A DNA stretch of 64,000 nucleotides from Aplysia californica. Taxonomy: Eukaryota > Mollusca > Gastropoda > Aplysiida > Aplysiidae. Each line of letters opens with the position of its first letter. The first letter of the stretch is position 1. Below are positions 21,000 through 32,406 of the stretch, piece after piece. Position numbers and translations under genes: made by a program. The stretch is taken from NCBI RefSeq assembly GCF_000002075.1, contig NW_004797276.1, positions 2,936,602-3,000,601 of the forward strand. Reading direction: 5' to 3'. A model generated the notes under the pieces. The model was not told the DNA's origin, ran no database searches, and saw only the letters and a program-made list of their open reading frames with translations.

Positions 21000-22500
21000 T
21001 TAGATAGGCTCATCTCCTTTACCTTCATTGTCTTTTTGTAGAGATATCTGTTGAGGATTCATTTTCATCTCATTGGAATCAGTGACAGAATTATTTCTGC
21101 CCTCATTCTCTGCTGTTGATAAACTTCCTGTATCAGTTAAAGCTTCGCTTTGTTCAACACCAGAACTGGGAAAAACAGCAGTATCAGAACAGTCATCTTC
21201 AACAGGGCAAAGACGCTTCATGACCTCGATATAGTTCTCATCCTCTGTAACAAACTTCTGCTCTATCCCTAATAAAGTTTCCAGAAAAGCTGCCCTCAAA
21301 TTCAGGTGCCTGTTTTTCTTTCTCCACTCCATAAGAGTTCCAGAACAAGCTGTAGTCATATCATAACCGGTATTTCTGTTAGCTTCTTTCAGCGACCTAT
21401 GGCTATCAAAAGAAACACTATCATTTGGCAGCTGGTTCACAAACGAAAGCATTTTATCATCATCCATTAACTGTGTTAGCCTGTAAAACAACCGATAAAG
21501 AAGGTAAGATGGTTCACCGTCACCTTTGAGTTTATTTGTACTGATCTCCACAGAAACACTGACCAGTTTCCGGTTACACTTTGTCTCTGACAAGTCCAAC
21601 AATTCTGGCTCATTAATAATGGACAAAGCTTCTGCTATCAGAGCCCTGTGATCGGATTCTTTATTATGCAATGCCCAGAGCCAAAAAGCATCAATGCCAC
21701 AATTTAAGAAGTTCTTACCCTCAAGTTTGAGGTGCAACAGCTCTTGCTTACTGTCAAACTTCTTGCTGGGATCATCCAATATGTGAATAAAATTATGCAG
21801 CTTGTCTTCTAGCATGGGTGCTAAAGTAAAGCAGAATTGCTTTGAGATGTTTGAAGGCATATGGTCTGGAGAAGTTATGGGGTCGCTTATTGGTGGAGAA
21901 GTTACGCTACCATCAAAGTTAGATGATTCCTTCTCAGAGAAAGTATCACCATCATCGCAAGGATTCATCAGTGGAATTTCAGTAACAAATGTACTGGTTG
22001 TATCTGACACCACTGTCATCACTCTGTCAACCAAATCATTTTTTTCTTCAGGGTCTTCAGCATCAGAGATTTTCCTACGACAGAAAATGTCCTTGATTTT
22101 ACCAATATAGCCCTTCCTTCTGAGGAAATATATAACTATCAATACTGCTGTTATAACGCACACAAAAGCCAAAACTACCACAGCCCAAACTGGGAAGCCT
22201 TCATGGCCTTCTCCAGGGAAGAAGAAAGTTGTAGTGGGGGCCTGTGTGCTTGCTGTGGTGTTGTCACTTGGCTTTGGGGTGGTTGTTCCTTCAGTTGTGA
22301 CAGGAGCCTTGGTGGTAATGTCCGGCACGCACTCTTGCAATGTGAGAGAAACGTTGTGAACTTTGTAGCCTCTTTTACAGCCCCAAACAATATCTGAGGT
22401 GTCAGTACCATCCTTAATGATTTCCCAGTTACCATTCGTAGCCTTCTGTGTCCAGAATCTGCATGATGTGCCTTCGAAGAGATTTCTGGGTTGATAGTGC
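21000..22500 (-). CDS. TNFR-like receptor with two death-fold-like regions, last exon
   Basis: The exon opens after AG (22502-22501) and encodes the end of a cysteine-rich ectodomain (GTSCRFW..VWGCKRGYKV..LQECVPD), a Thr/Pro-rich stalk (TTKAPVTTEGTTTPKPS), and one membrane span (VWAVVVLAFVCVITAVLIVI) followed by RRK. The cytoplasmic tail is about 370 residues. It has two segments that look like death domains: one ends FWLWALHNKESDHRALIAEA and the other LMEWRKKNRHLNLRAAFLET, both with the Trp-rich helix 5 and Leu-rich helix 6 pattern. The final 60 residues are acidic and low in complexity. It therefore looks like a plasma-membrane signalling receptor of the TNFR or orphan death-receptor type. 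The domain calls rest on pattern only and no orthologue is assigned. It joins in phase to the exon at 26306-26415. The stop is at 21002-21000. Confidence 0.7.
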
Positions 22501-22532
22501 CTTCATGAATGAAAATAAAGCAAAAAAAGCTT

Positions 22533-22704
22533 AGTTCAGTTTTAGTGGGAGTTTTACAGCACTTGCAAAACAAATAGGTCATCGATAAAAGCTGAAGATT
22601 AGAGCTGTTACTGGAAATTAATATGCAAAGAAAAGGAGGAGAGATAAGGATGCTTGATAGGAAAGAAGGAGCAAGTCCCAACAGAGCACCCACCAACCAT
22701 CCAC
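22533..22704 (-). mobile_element. SINE family A in the receptor intron
   Basis: Near full-length copy 30 bp upstream of the receptor's last exon, close to the splice acceptor. It begins GTGGATGGTTGGTGGGTGCT on the minus strand. Confidence 0.7.
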
Positions 22705-23099
22705 GAAAGAGAAAACTAGGCATTTGATCTCAAACACTTAACTCAAACACTTAAGAACAGGAATAAGAAAGACTCGGTAAGAGCTCTCATTTCCCACAAG
22801 CCTGTGTGGACTAGGTATGAAATGAGGTATTTTTGTATATCAAAGGTGAGCACATACATACATCAAGACAAAAAATGAGTCTCAACATGTCATATATCTT
22901 TCTCATATTAGTCATATCTTGGTCCATTTATGTGGAACAGATTACGCATAGAACTAAGACAAACAAAAACACTTGATAGCTTCAAAACACATCTTAAGCA
23001 TTTTCTGTTCCTATAGGCCTATCCTTCATTAGCTTTTAACGTTATTTTTTAATTAAAAAAAAATTATAGTTGTTCAGTGCCTATGTCTGAATGAAAATA

Positions 23100-23147
<48 letters not shown>

Positions 23148-23494
23148 GTGTGTGTGTGTGTATGTGTGTGTGTGCATAAATATATTATATTGCATGAGAA
23201 GAAAGGAAGTAGTAAGAAAGGTTTTGAAAAATGGGTATTCCAATGTAAAGCGTATTGAGCTACTTTTTAAAAAATGTGCTATATATAAACGTTATATATT
23301 ATTATTATTTATTATTATATATATGTCATAGAGATTACCTGCAAACATACTAAAAGATCGAAAATACAGTCCAATTTATACCGTCACAGTCAGAGAACAC
23401 ACAGAACAAGCCTGAGTATCTGAGATTATGGTCAAACATTTCTTATTGATTCAAGAGTTCAACAGTTACTCTGTTCCAAGTAATTTTTTAGTTT
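22705..23494 (-). other. Receptor intron with TG microsatellite
   Basis: An interrupted (TG)n tract lies at 23102-23175 and an (AT/TTA)n stretch at 23280-23325. No exon is seen. Confidence 0.6.
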
Positions 23495-23890
23495 TAGTAG
23501 AGGTTTTACGGTGCTCGCAACTGCATATAAGGTCATATGAGCACCACGGGGTAGATGCCAATAGAGAAGTCCTTACAGGGAATCAGACTTACTCTGCTCA
23601 CCTCTCTAGCTTCAAAGCACAAAGTCTGCTTCGACTATCAAGGCATCCCGGAAATAGCAGGTCACAAGAGTGTGACAAATTACAAAAGAAGTAGAGGAAA
23701 AAATGAAGATAGTAAGGATGAGGAAAGAAGAAGCAGCAGTTCCTTGTTGCAGTTCAGGCACAGTTATGAGCATGACATTGATGAATCAGCCCATTTACAA
23801 TTATAATTCTACTGTACAAAAGAACTCGAGATGTTAATGTGCCCCCCTTAGGGAATGGCCTAAAGGCACTTCAGCGATTAAGGCAACCAA
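23495..23890 (-). mobile_element. SINE family B
   Basis: This copy of about 395 bp has the family B tail hairpin with arms GGTGCTC and GAGCACC (minus strand), then GTAAAACC. The upstream module TTTGTCACACTCTTGTGACC corresponds to the GTTAC..GTAAC module of family A. The 5' body carries TCCCTAAGGGGGGCACATTA. Confidence 0.75.
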
Positions 23891-24229
23891 CTTACCTCCT
23901 CCTCTTTAAAAAAACCCCCAAAAACCTCCACAAACAAAACAAACAATTCGCAATCCAACATACTGTGATTACAGTTACAAAAAGTTCATATTAATATGGA
24001 AAAAAAAAGAAAAAGAAAGAAAGAACCAGAAACCTCTCTTGTATGAGAAATAAATTTCTGCCTGCATTTTTCAATTCCTGCTTGCATTTTTTGCCTCTCA
24101 CTCTCAGTGAAGAATTTTTCGGCAGAAACAACTGTATTCTGTTTCATGCAAAAATCATTCTCATCCTTTACTGTGTCCTAATACTAATACTAATAGCTCA
24201 ATACTTGAAACTTCCTTGTTGATTTTGTT

Positions 24230-24358
24230 TTAGTCTTTACAAGAGTTTTACGACACTCGCAACACAAACAGATTATAATAAGTGCCAAAGATTAGAGGTA
24301 TCACTTGATAGTAACAATACAAAGAAAAGAATTAAGGAGGAGAGATAAGGACAATTAT
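24230..24358 (-). mobile_element. SINE family A, 5'-truncated
   Basis: Tail and middle of family A, with CGACACTCGC..GTAAAACTC preserved. The 5' third is missing and replaced by family E sequence. Confidence 0.6.
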
Positions 24359-24366
24359 GTGTTACC

Positions 24367-25519
24367 ATACAGTGGAATCAGGCTCTCGTCAATTTTTGGG
24401 AATGAAGAGTTATTGTTGTCATCTTAAAGCTTGTTTATTTGTCTTGTTTTCGATTAAACAAATATCCCTTTATCTTGAATACAGGTCAAGATATAGGCGA
24501 ATGAAGGAGGTGGGGGTCGTCTGGTTTCATAGGTAAAATTAGTGAGAAAATGGACGCCAAAGATTAGTTATTTCCTTAGCTTGAGAGTCTGTGGAAAGTG
24601 AAAATAAAATTTTTTTGTGCCTTTAATCAACGTTTTTTCAGTAAAATCCACACAGAAATCATACCTGCCAACATTGCCTGGACCAAAATCTGTAGTTGAC
24701 ACAAATTTTTGTCCAAAATTAATTGGGGATCCGTATCAATATTTTGACCCACATATACATGAGCATGTTTGCGACTTTTAAAAAAATGGGAAAATGACAA
24801 AGAACAAAAAATAAATATTAGAAATATGACAATGAAAAATTAATTTTTTTCCCAGCTTAAATGGAAGATGAGTAAATTCTAAGAACTGTGGTTTTTAAAT
24901 TTTAAAAATCCATTCATAATATAGAGAAGTTATTGGGATTTGTTGTTTCAAAATTTAGGGGGACTTTCATATATAGGAAAATATGCCAAAAAAACAGAAC
25001 GTTTCTTGAACTGTGGCCGATCACCCCTCTACACCTTAGCAAAGCAGTATCGGGAAAACCCGCAATGACATCATTGGTAACCCGTTTAGTTTTTGCAGTT
25101 TAACATTGAATCACACTCTGGTTTTAGGCAGTCAATCACATGCCGCCTTGCGATCACGCGCCTCTTGCATGCCGGCAACTCGCGTGTTGGGTCCCTGATC
25201 TAGTTTCCAGCTCTAGTGTTTTATCGATGGATGGGTGGTAATTTTAAATTGGTAACAAAAGTGGAGGCCTACTGCACACAAAGATCTGAAATTTTACAGC
25301 AATACAGAAGACATGGGGGGCACTTGTCGGTGGCTTATATCCCAAAATCTGTGGATCGGCAGTTTGACCAAAAAGTCGGTAATATACCGATTTTTTCTGT
25401 AGGGTTGGCAGGTATGAGAAATGTGCACTTAAACGGGCACGGAAGATGCTGAGCCCCCCCAAAAAAAATTGATAAAAATTCACAAATCAACGGAAAAATG
25501 CCGGTTTCTTAACTTTGAT
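24367..25519 (+). mobile_element. Family E element split by element T
   Basis: Family E runs from CAGTGGAATCAGGCTCTCGT to about 24663. It resumes at 25413 with GAGAAATG and AAAAATGCCGGTTTCTTAAC. Its terminal repeat is lost where a family F element begins. Confidence 0.6.
24664..25412. mobile_element. Inverted-repeat element T nested in family E
   Basis: CCTGCCAAC and GTTGGCAGG are the ends, with TA on both sides as a 2 bp target duplication. It is 749 bp with no coding capacity. The TA target suggests a Tc1/mariner-type transposase in trans. Confidence 0.6.
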
Positions 25520-25521
25520 TA

Positions 25522-26212
25522 CAGTGGAACTCTGATTCAACGAGAGGAGATGGATTCCCCGGTTCTTGTTTTTTCTTTGAAATCAATTAAAATAGCTCGG
25601 ATTCAACGAGCACTTAAATCAGCAAGCTTGGATTCAACGAGGTCGCTTCCAGGGTGAATAGCCCCCGCAGACGTGGCTTCGCTCATTTTTCTCAGACAAA
25701 GAACTTTGTCTATTCCCAGAAAGCATCCATTGCAGCTGCACCTGCATCGTGAACAATTATTCACTTAGCCTATTGCAGGCGACCAATCAACGGCCTTCTT
25801 TCATATCAACACTAGCGTTGTTGGCATGCGTGTGTCTTTTTCCCCCCGGCAACTGATCATTATTACAATGATAAAAAAGCTAGTCTTGACGTAGATCTAC
25901 GTAATGAATAATAAATTGTGAGCTTGTCTATGGAATCAAAAGTTGCCATATGCTTGGCTCTACACAGCTACACAACTTTTTGGCAAACAATCGAGATGAA
26001 ACAGGCGTGTGTTTGAACGAATCAGTCTTTTTTTTTTTGCACAGCTCATAATATGCAGGCAATTCAGGCACCACTTGTTACCTCTCTTTGTACAATACTT
26101 GCTCAGGGCCTGTAATTATTTGCACAAAACCTCATGTTTGCTAAAACGAATACTCGGATTCCACGAGATTGTAGGTCAGGCCCAGCCACCTCGTTGAATC
26201 CGAGTTTCGCTG
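25522..26212 (+). mobile_element. Family F pogo-like inverted-repeat element, copy 1
   Basis: The ends are CAGTGGAACTCTGATTCAAC and CGTTGAATCCGAGTTTCGCTG, flanked by TA. Subterminal copies of GATTCAACGAG are repeated inside. The interior matches 38208-39052 in reverse orientation. Confidence 0.7.
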
Positions 26213-26245
26213 TATTTCATCAGGCTGCCTCACCACTCACATATA

Positions 26246-26299
26246 GATGTCTGACAGGAAAGGAGAAAACCACACCAGAGCACCCGCCAACCACCCACA
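26246..26299 (-). mobile_element. SINE family A, 5' fragment
   Basis: Only the first 54 bp of the family are present, ending about 6 bp from the receptor exon donor. Confidence 0.6.
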
Positions 26300-26305
26300 A
26301 CTTAC

Positions 26306-26415
26306 TTGTCAGGGCATGGCATGCAGCTTGATTTGGACACAAAAAATCCTTTGTTACAGTACAAAGGACGGGAGTCATCCATGACCACTGCCACTGCTGT
26401 AAGGGATAGTTCAAT
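26306..26415 (-). CDS. TNFR-like receptor, cysteine-rich exon
   Basis: The exon encodes a 36-residue segment with VMDDSRPLYCNKGFFVSKSS followed by CMPCPDK. This C-x-x-G-F-F..C-x-x-C-P pattern is the opening of a TNFR cysteine-rich repeat. It begins after TTAATCCTACAG and ends at a GTAAGT donor (26305-26304), leaving two bases. Joined to the G of the exon at 22500 it gives Lys and continues HYQPRNLFEGTSCRFW, so phase and cysteine spacing both fit. A second possible acceptor lies 19 bp inside the exon. The signal-peptide exon upstream was not identified. Confidence 0.65.
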
Positions 26416-26454
26416 CTGTAGGATTAACAGATGATGTCATATTAAATCATTTTT

Positions 26455-26795
26455 TTTAGTAAAGGGTTTTACGGCGCTCAAATCAACAGAGAAGTCTCTA
26501 CAGGGAATCAGACTTACTCTGCTCACCTCTCTAGCACAAAGTCTGCTTCGACTATCAAGGCACCCTGGAAATAGCGGGTCACAAGAATGTGACAAACATA
26601 CAAAAGAAATAAAGGAAAATGACAATTGTAAGGATTAAGAAAGAAAAAGCAGCAGTTCCCTGTTGCAGATCAGGCACAGTTATGAGCATGAAATGATGAA
26701 TCAGCCCATTTACAATTCTACTGTGCTTGAACGAGAAATGTCCCCCCTTTGGGAATGGCCTAAAGACACTAAAGTCAGTGGCACTGCCCCGGGGG
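26455..26795 (-). mobile_element. SINE family B, hairpin deleted
   Basis: It aligns with the 23.5 kb copy, but the loop and one arm of the tail hairpin are missing between GTAAAACCC and the body. Confidence 0.65.
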
Positions 26796-27850
26796 GCATA
26801 TTAAATCAACGGGGAGAAAAAAAGGGACAAAAACAGTAGATTAACCCTATGAACCCTAGATCTTGAAATTTTTCATCTCTATCTCTGGACATTTTTCACA
26901 AATTTCATCAAAGTTCACAGCGTTTTGGGGGCACATACACAAAAAGACTGAGGGGGAGAACATGGAGAAATAAACACATCTGTTCACTCCCTTGTTTACC
27001 TGATTCCAAGGTGGAAATGTTGTAAGGCGATGAACAAGAAACAAAAAGAGTACTTTTGACGGACTATACAACTTACAACTCAGGGTAGTCTGTGCCCCGG
27101 TCTTACAGTATACAGCAAAATATTGCCCAGGCTGGTTTACCGGCCCAACAGGTTCAAAGGGTTCATTATAAATGCATTTTACAAATGTGCACCGATTAAT
27201 TATCTCAATTTAACCCAAATTAGACTGGGCATTTATACATCAGTGCCCCCCCCCCCATCCCTTTGACTGGGGTGCCCCCACCACCCCCCCCCACCCCCAA
27301 TCCCCTTGACTGGTCAGGCTAAGGTAAGAAAACAACTAGCTCCGGCCCATGCCAGGGGTCCTATAACTAGCCGGTAATGGGTAAACCGTTATGTAGTGTC
27401 TAGAGAAGACAGAGCACAATTTGTGTGTCACTGGTGACAGTACTCACGTTGATAGCACAAACAATATATCGAGGGCCACCAGTAAACTATGGTAAGTTGT
27501 GTTTTTCAAATTTTACAGCAGAGACAAAAATTGGACTTTCTTGAAGCAGTTTGGGTGGATAAACTTCATTTTCATAAGGAAGCCTAATGTCTGTCATGGC
27601 ATTTGTAGGCTCCCATATGAAAATAAAGTTTATCCACTTAAAACGCTTTTAAAAAATCCTTTGGGGGGGGGGGGGGTCATCCCACTACAAACTGTGCACC
27701 ATGTACGGTTGCTTCGGTCGTGCCAGAGCAAAAATTGTTGTTAGCTGGGATGGAAAGAATCTCTGTTTGTAGAAGATTGCACTTTCTTGTGAGATAGGCG
27801 GGTAGATAACCCGCTGAAGGTTAAAACTGGCACACAGAAAAGTTGCATCC
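26796..27850. other. Intergenic sequence with poly(C) and poly(G) runs
   Basis: Poly(C) runs at about 27244 and 27281 and a poly(G) run at 27662. A sought signal-peptide exon for the receptor could not be supported. Confidence 0.4.
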
Positions 27851-27858
27851 TCTTGAGC

Positions 27859-29177
27859 TTACTTTTTGTATTGGGCTTTGATTTCTCTAACCTTTTGTTT
27901 TTCCTGTATGTGATTGTCATATTGAGCTTTCACAGCTTGACGTGAAGACTCATCTCCTTTAAGGTAGGTGACACATAGGGAACACTGGTCTTTTCTGGGG
28001 TCCGTGGAAGGATAATTCTTCTCCTTAAACACGCTCTTGTAAAAGACAAAGCTTGGTGGCTCTGGCTTTGGTTTCCACTCTTCTAAGGACATATCGTACA
28101 TTATTCTCTTTGTCAAGTCTGGACAGAGATATTCTCTCGAAGACGATGCTCTAAAGAAGTGTGACTCAATCCTCGGGAACCTGTTGAAGAGATCAGCCAT
28201 CGCTTTTCTTATCTTTTCATTTCGTAGAATCGCAGCCTTTGATTGAACTCCACCTCTCTTTTCTCCTTCAATCGTCCCTGACGAAGTGACTTTGTTCAAA
28301 GCAGTACGCGTGAACTGCTCTGATATCCCAAGACTGTTGAGAAAAAGCACTTTACAAACTACTTGAACACTTTTGAAATCAACAGTCAGAAAGTATTGCT
28401 TGGTTTGATGCCTCAAGACGTCTGCACATTGCTTTCTCTTTTCTTGGGTACGCATTTGATGTGTCTGACTAGATATTCTCTTTGAAGACTGAGGTTCCCA
28501 AATGCGTGGTATGTGTCGAAGATAGCGTGCCTCTGTTCATCACTGATGGATGAGCATTGCCGTTTACACAGGGCAGTATCTGTTGATTTGCATCTTTGTT
28601 TCATCTGCCTTCCTCTGACTTTCTTTTTCATTGCAATGCTCGTATATTCTTGTCCCTGATTTCGTTTTCGCAAGGCCTCTTTCTGGTTGTTCAACCTAGG
28701 CACTTTCTCTCGTGAGACCTCTCTTTCACTGCCTTCTACTGTGTAATCTTCAGGCAGGCGTTCTGCTGCTGCAAGATTATTTTGATTCACATTTTCTTTA
28801 GCTTCTCCGATGCTGCCATCTCATTAATGACAGTCTCTTGTGTTCTTAGAATCTCAATCCTTCTCCTCTTCTTCTTTGTGCAATGTCCGTGCTGATGACG
28901 TGAAGAGACATCCTGTTGGAAATTATCAAAACAAAGCAAAATCTCACATTCAGGACATGCTGCCCACACAGTCTGCTTTACACCCTCTCACCTCACACTG
29001 ACTTGGGCTATACTCTGGATCTCTGTCTGAGTCATAATCATGTTCTGACACATCGTCGAAGCTTATTTCATTGTTACTGCCGGCCACATCTCCCCGAATA
29101 TCATCAACGCATGGATCCAAAACAATCATTTCTTCTTCCTCACAGGTACCAATACCTTCAGCGTCCTGATTTTGCAT
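27859..29177 (-). pseudogene. First half of a repeat-family protein (FPRIESH motif), decayed
   Basis: Frames in the order 29177-28950, 28969-28787, 28790-28413 and 28455-27859 give an acidic leader, a Lys/Arg-rich segment, an ISDEQRHAIFDTYHAFGNLS block, then a VCKVLFLNSLGISEQFTRTA helix, RFPRIESHFFRASSSREYL and KDQCSLC. From memory this order belongs to a large, transposon-like invertebrate family of unknown function. A GTGAGA donor (PSQCE end) and the acceptor TTTCCAACAG suggest one real intron. The blocks after that change frame near 28795 and 28440 without splice sites, so the copy looks broken. A GTAAGC donor follows AQYKK, but no second half is found downstream. Confidence 0.55.
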
Positions 29178-29384
29178 TTCAAAATCGACCTCGCCGATCC
29201 CCCTAGCTCCTTCATTAGAAATGTCTTTGTCATTTACTTTCCCTTTCAGAGCAGATAGGGGTATGTCATAATCAGAATCACTGTCTGAAATTGCGACGTA
29301 GGCTTATTTTCCAAATGTTTCCTGAAACGACACAGATCTAAACAACTCGCAACACATGCTCCAAGCTTATAATATATTGATAAT

Positions 29385-29580
29385 ATGTCGCTACGGTGTA
29401 ATGATTAGGCTCTTTCTTTGCCTATCATGCGGAAGACCCGAGTTCAATCCCACTTGTGGACAATCTGCGTTTTTCTTCTGCTGGGATTTTTTCCCCCTCT
29501 CAGCCTGGGTTGGCCCTGACGGTCAGGGTCGAAGTAGCCCGTCTCTTAAATGACCGTACAGTGTTGCAGGGGACGTAAAA
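29385..29580 (+). mobile_element. tRNA-headed SINE, family D relative
   Basis: The head CGCTACGGTGTAATGATTAG and the box GAGTTCAATCCC are tRNA-like. The tail GTCTC..GGGAC stem encloses TTAAATGACCGTACAGTGTT and ends GTAAAAC, as in the other SINE tails. Confidence 0.65.
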
Positions 29581-30822
29581 CTGGTAACCAAACCAAACCA
29601 ATTATCTTTGTGCGCCCATTTGTATGTTTGTTTGTCTGTGTGCATTCATACACGTGATGGGAGGGGACAGATAGGCAGACACAGACAAGACAAACAGATG
29701 AACGGATGCCAACCGGAAGGATGGATGAATAAATAGATGAAGAGCCAGAGAAAGAAATAGGGAACAGAGAAAGGAGGAGAGACAGAAGGAGCCATAGAAG
29801 AGGGGAGCAGAGGGAAGAAAATCATATAGGCTTTGGGGGTTCAGTTTCTTTTACAGCTTTAAAAGTAAAGACATCGTCAAATTGTAGCAGTAAGGGGTAA
29901 ATTAGTTATAGAGGCGCTAACCTTCGGCTGCTTTAGCCTCTTATTGTTTCTTTGTTATTGTTTTTTTTTACCTAAGCAGGCTTAAGCTTTCTTTAGGGTT
30001 GTTTTTGCGTGGTGCGTAAGAAATTGAACCCCAGTCAAGATCGAGCTCAAGCCCTTCACTGTCTGTGTATCGAAAAGACCCGTTTAGCCAGCATTCCATG
30101 TGAATCAGCTGTCTGACTTCTAGATTAAAAAAAAAACAACAACTAGATCTAGATCTAAATTGCTACCAAATGGCATCACACATTATCAAGGGCTAAATTA
30201 GGTCTTAACTGCACTTAGACTACAGATCTAGCTAGACTAGGCCTACAAGCTGCCAAATTCAAACGAAGACACGCGTGCATTTGCCTGTTGCACTTTGAGG
30301 GTGTTTTCACTTGTCTTACGCTACTTTGTGAAATGAGAGTGGCAAACGAAACAAAAAAATTACAGAAACCATGTACTAGCATATCGTCCCTTATGCTACT
30401 ACGCGTTTTCGCAAACAAGAAACTTTTCCATTACGCCAGTAGGTGTATCTGTAATATGTCGGTGACTAAAGCTCGCATCGATTCCCTGATTTGAGAGAAC
30501 ATTCATATGGTTATTTGTAATCAATCGAGCAGTGTTCTCACTCGATTTTGGCCAAAATGTTAGATACGCTAGTACGTGATTTCACCGACGAATTATGCAC
30601 AAAGAAAGAGGCACCTGAATGAAAAGCATTAAATATTAATTTTTCATTGAATCTGTCCACTTTAATTCATGTCTGCCTCATGGGGTTCATAAAACTGCTT
30701 AGGCGAAAACTTTACATTTTTGTAACTTAAGAAAAAACTAAATTAAAACAAGACTTCCTAAACAAAAGTCCATTCTTTACTCACTGGTATGTAATCAAAA
30801 GTGTGAAATATTTGTACAAATA
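29581..30822. other. Unassigned intergenic sequence
   Basis: It includes a purine-rich GACAGA/GATGAA-rich tract (29660-29830) and small AGATCT clusters at 30143. No exon could be supported. Confidence 0.4.
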
Positions 30823-31222
30823 CAGTCCAACCTGCCATGATGGCCACCTGTATAATACGACCACCTGTACAAATGGCCACTTTCCATTCCTCCCCTTGCG
30901 GATTAGATTCTATAAATATATAGCTTCACTGTGTAAAACAGGCACCTGTCTAACTCGGCCGCTGCCACATTATTTTAACACATAACCCCTATCACACCAA
31001 AGAATAACACCTGTCTTAGATGGCCACCTCTCTCATCACCCAACGTTTTGTCATAAATAATGTACAGGCCCCTGACGTTGTGGATGAGCCGCCATCATAA
31101 ACCAATCCCCTGTCATTGTTAATGTTGTTCGATAGTCCCTCCAACCAATTCTGTTGCTTACGTCCCTCCCACTATTGAATAATAGGTAGAAATAAAATTT
31201 TCAGCTGCTGACGAGGTAAGCT
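30823..31222 (-). mobile_element. Family G pogo-like element, half copy
   Basis: Starts CAGTCCAACCTGCC at TA and matches the right half of the 1.6 kb copy in reverse. The other terminal repeat is absent. Confidence 0.65.
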
Positions 31223-31775
31223 ATTCCCAGTCCTCGGAGGATGGCAGATAAGATGACACCTAAATCTCGCAAATAACCCAAAAATCTGTAGAACGGAAAC
31301 CGTTAGGAGAAAAAGAGTTCAAGTTTATTTGCAACGCCGCGTTCTGAATAGCTCCCGTGCTATTTAAAACGCCAGTACTAGATCTAGAATGTAGTAGCCA
31401 TCATTTCTACGTTCTGCCTGAATTGTGGAAGCTTTCTCAGTTTTTTTATAAACCTCCTAGGATTTGACTCCTTTTTTTATGCCGTTGTCTTATTCCGATC
31501 AATATTGGGTGGATCTAGATCTAGATCTAGAAAAATTTAGATCTAGATTAGATCTAACAATTGTTTCTGACATTGTTTGCACAAAAAGTAGACGTCTTGT
31601 TCATCTCTCATAATCATAATCATCTGAGTCAGAGTTTGAGCAAGTTTAAGTCGAAAGACGCTTGGATAACAATAACAAAACTACAAAGCAACAAGATATA
31701 ATTATGAGAACAATTTGTTGGTCAGTCGAGAAGAGGACAACAACAACAACAACAAAAAAACCGAAAAAAAAACCC

Positions 31776-31861
31776 CGTCCAGGACCGGGATCGAACCCAC
31801 GTTAACAAAATAATGGTTTGACTTCAAGGCAGACGCACTGTCACTTTGGCCATCAGAACTT
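31776..31861 (-). pseudogene. tRNA-Ser(UGA)-like sequence, decayed
   Basis: The minus strand reads GATGGCCAAAGTG (A box), CTGCCTTGAAGTC (anticodon arm with TGA), a long variable region, then GGGTTCGATCCCGG (B box). The acceptor stem does not pair, so it is a pseudogene or SINE head. A T-rich tail with GTTGTTGTTG follows. Confidence 0.5.
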
Positions 31862-32208
31862 CCGATAACGATGTGCAGATTAAGGTTGATCATATTTTAC
31901 ACACAGCGACACGGCGTTTTTATATAAATTAGCACTGGCGCTAATCGCAACGCGGTGTTTTATTTAGCACTGGCGCTAATCGCAAAGCGGCGTTGCAAGT
32001 AGGCACTTCCTTTTCTCTAACCTTCGGAGAAATAGTCACTTCGTTTGGTTTTTTTTACTGGAGAGGCGAAAAATGTTTTTACATTACATCATGTATTATT
32101 ATTCGTTCCCATGCGGTAGATTCTAGATCTAAGCCACCAAGGGCCTAATTTAGAAGGTGATTTTATCGGCCATTGAAGTAGTCACTAATCTCCCCCCCCC
32201 CCCCCAGT

Positions 32209-32316
32209 GAGAATTGCGAGACATGGAATATTCTCACCCGAGGTGAGAATAGGGAGACAAGGAATATTCTCACCCGGGGTGAGAATAGCGAGACATGTTA
32301 TTTTATTCGTGAGAAT
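32209..32316 (+). repeat. Short tandem repeat of hairpin units
   Basis: GTGAGAATAGCGAGACATGG-type units, each closed by ATATTCTCAC, occur about 2.5 times. Each unit has 8 bp inverted arms GTGAGAAT/ATTCTCAC. Confidence 0.75.
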
Positions 32317-32406
32317 TAAGGTGGCTTTATTACTTTACCTGGTGACGTCAGCTCGGCAAACAACTCAACATGAACAAGCCGTTCTGCCTTTACTTTGTTT
32401 GAAATA

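Noticed and set aside
26856-27071. A possible signal-peptide exon (KVLFLFLVHRL..) for the TNFR-like receptor ending at GTAAAC
   Set aside because: Phase fits, but there is no ATG in frame, and the stretch would place a second hydrophobic run before the cysteines. Support is too thin.
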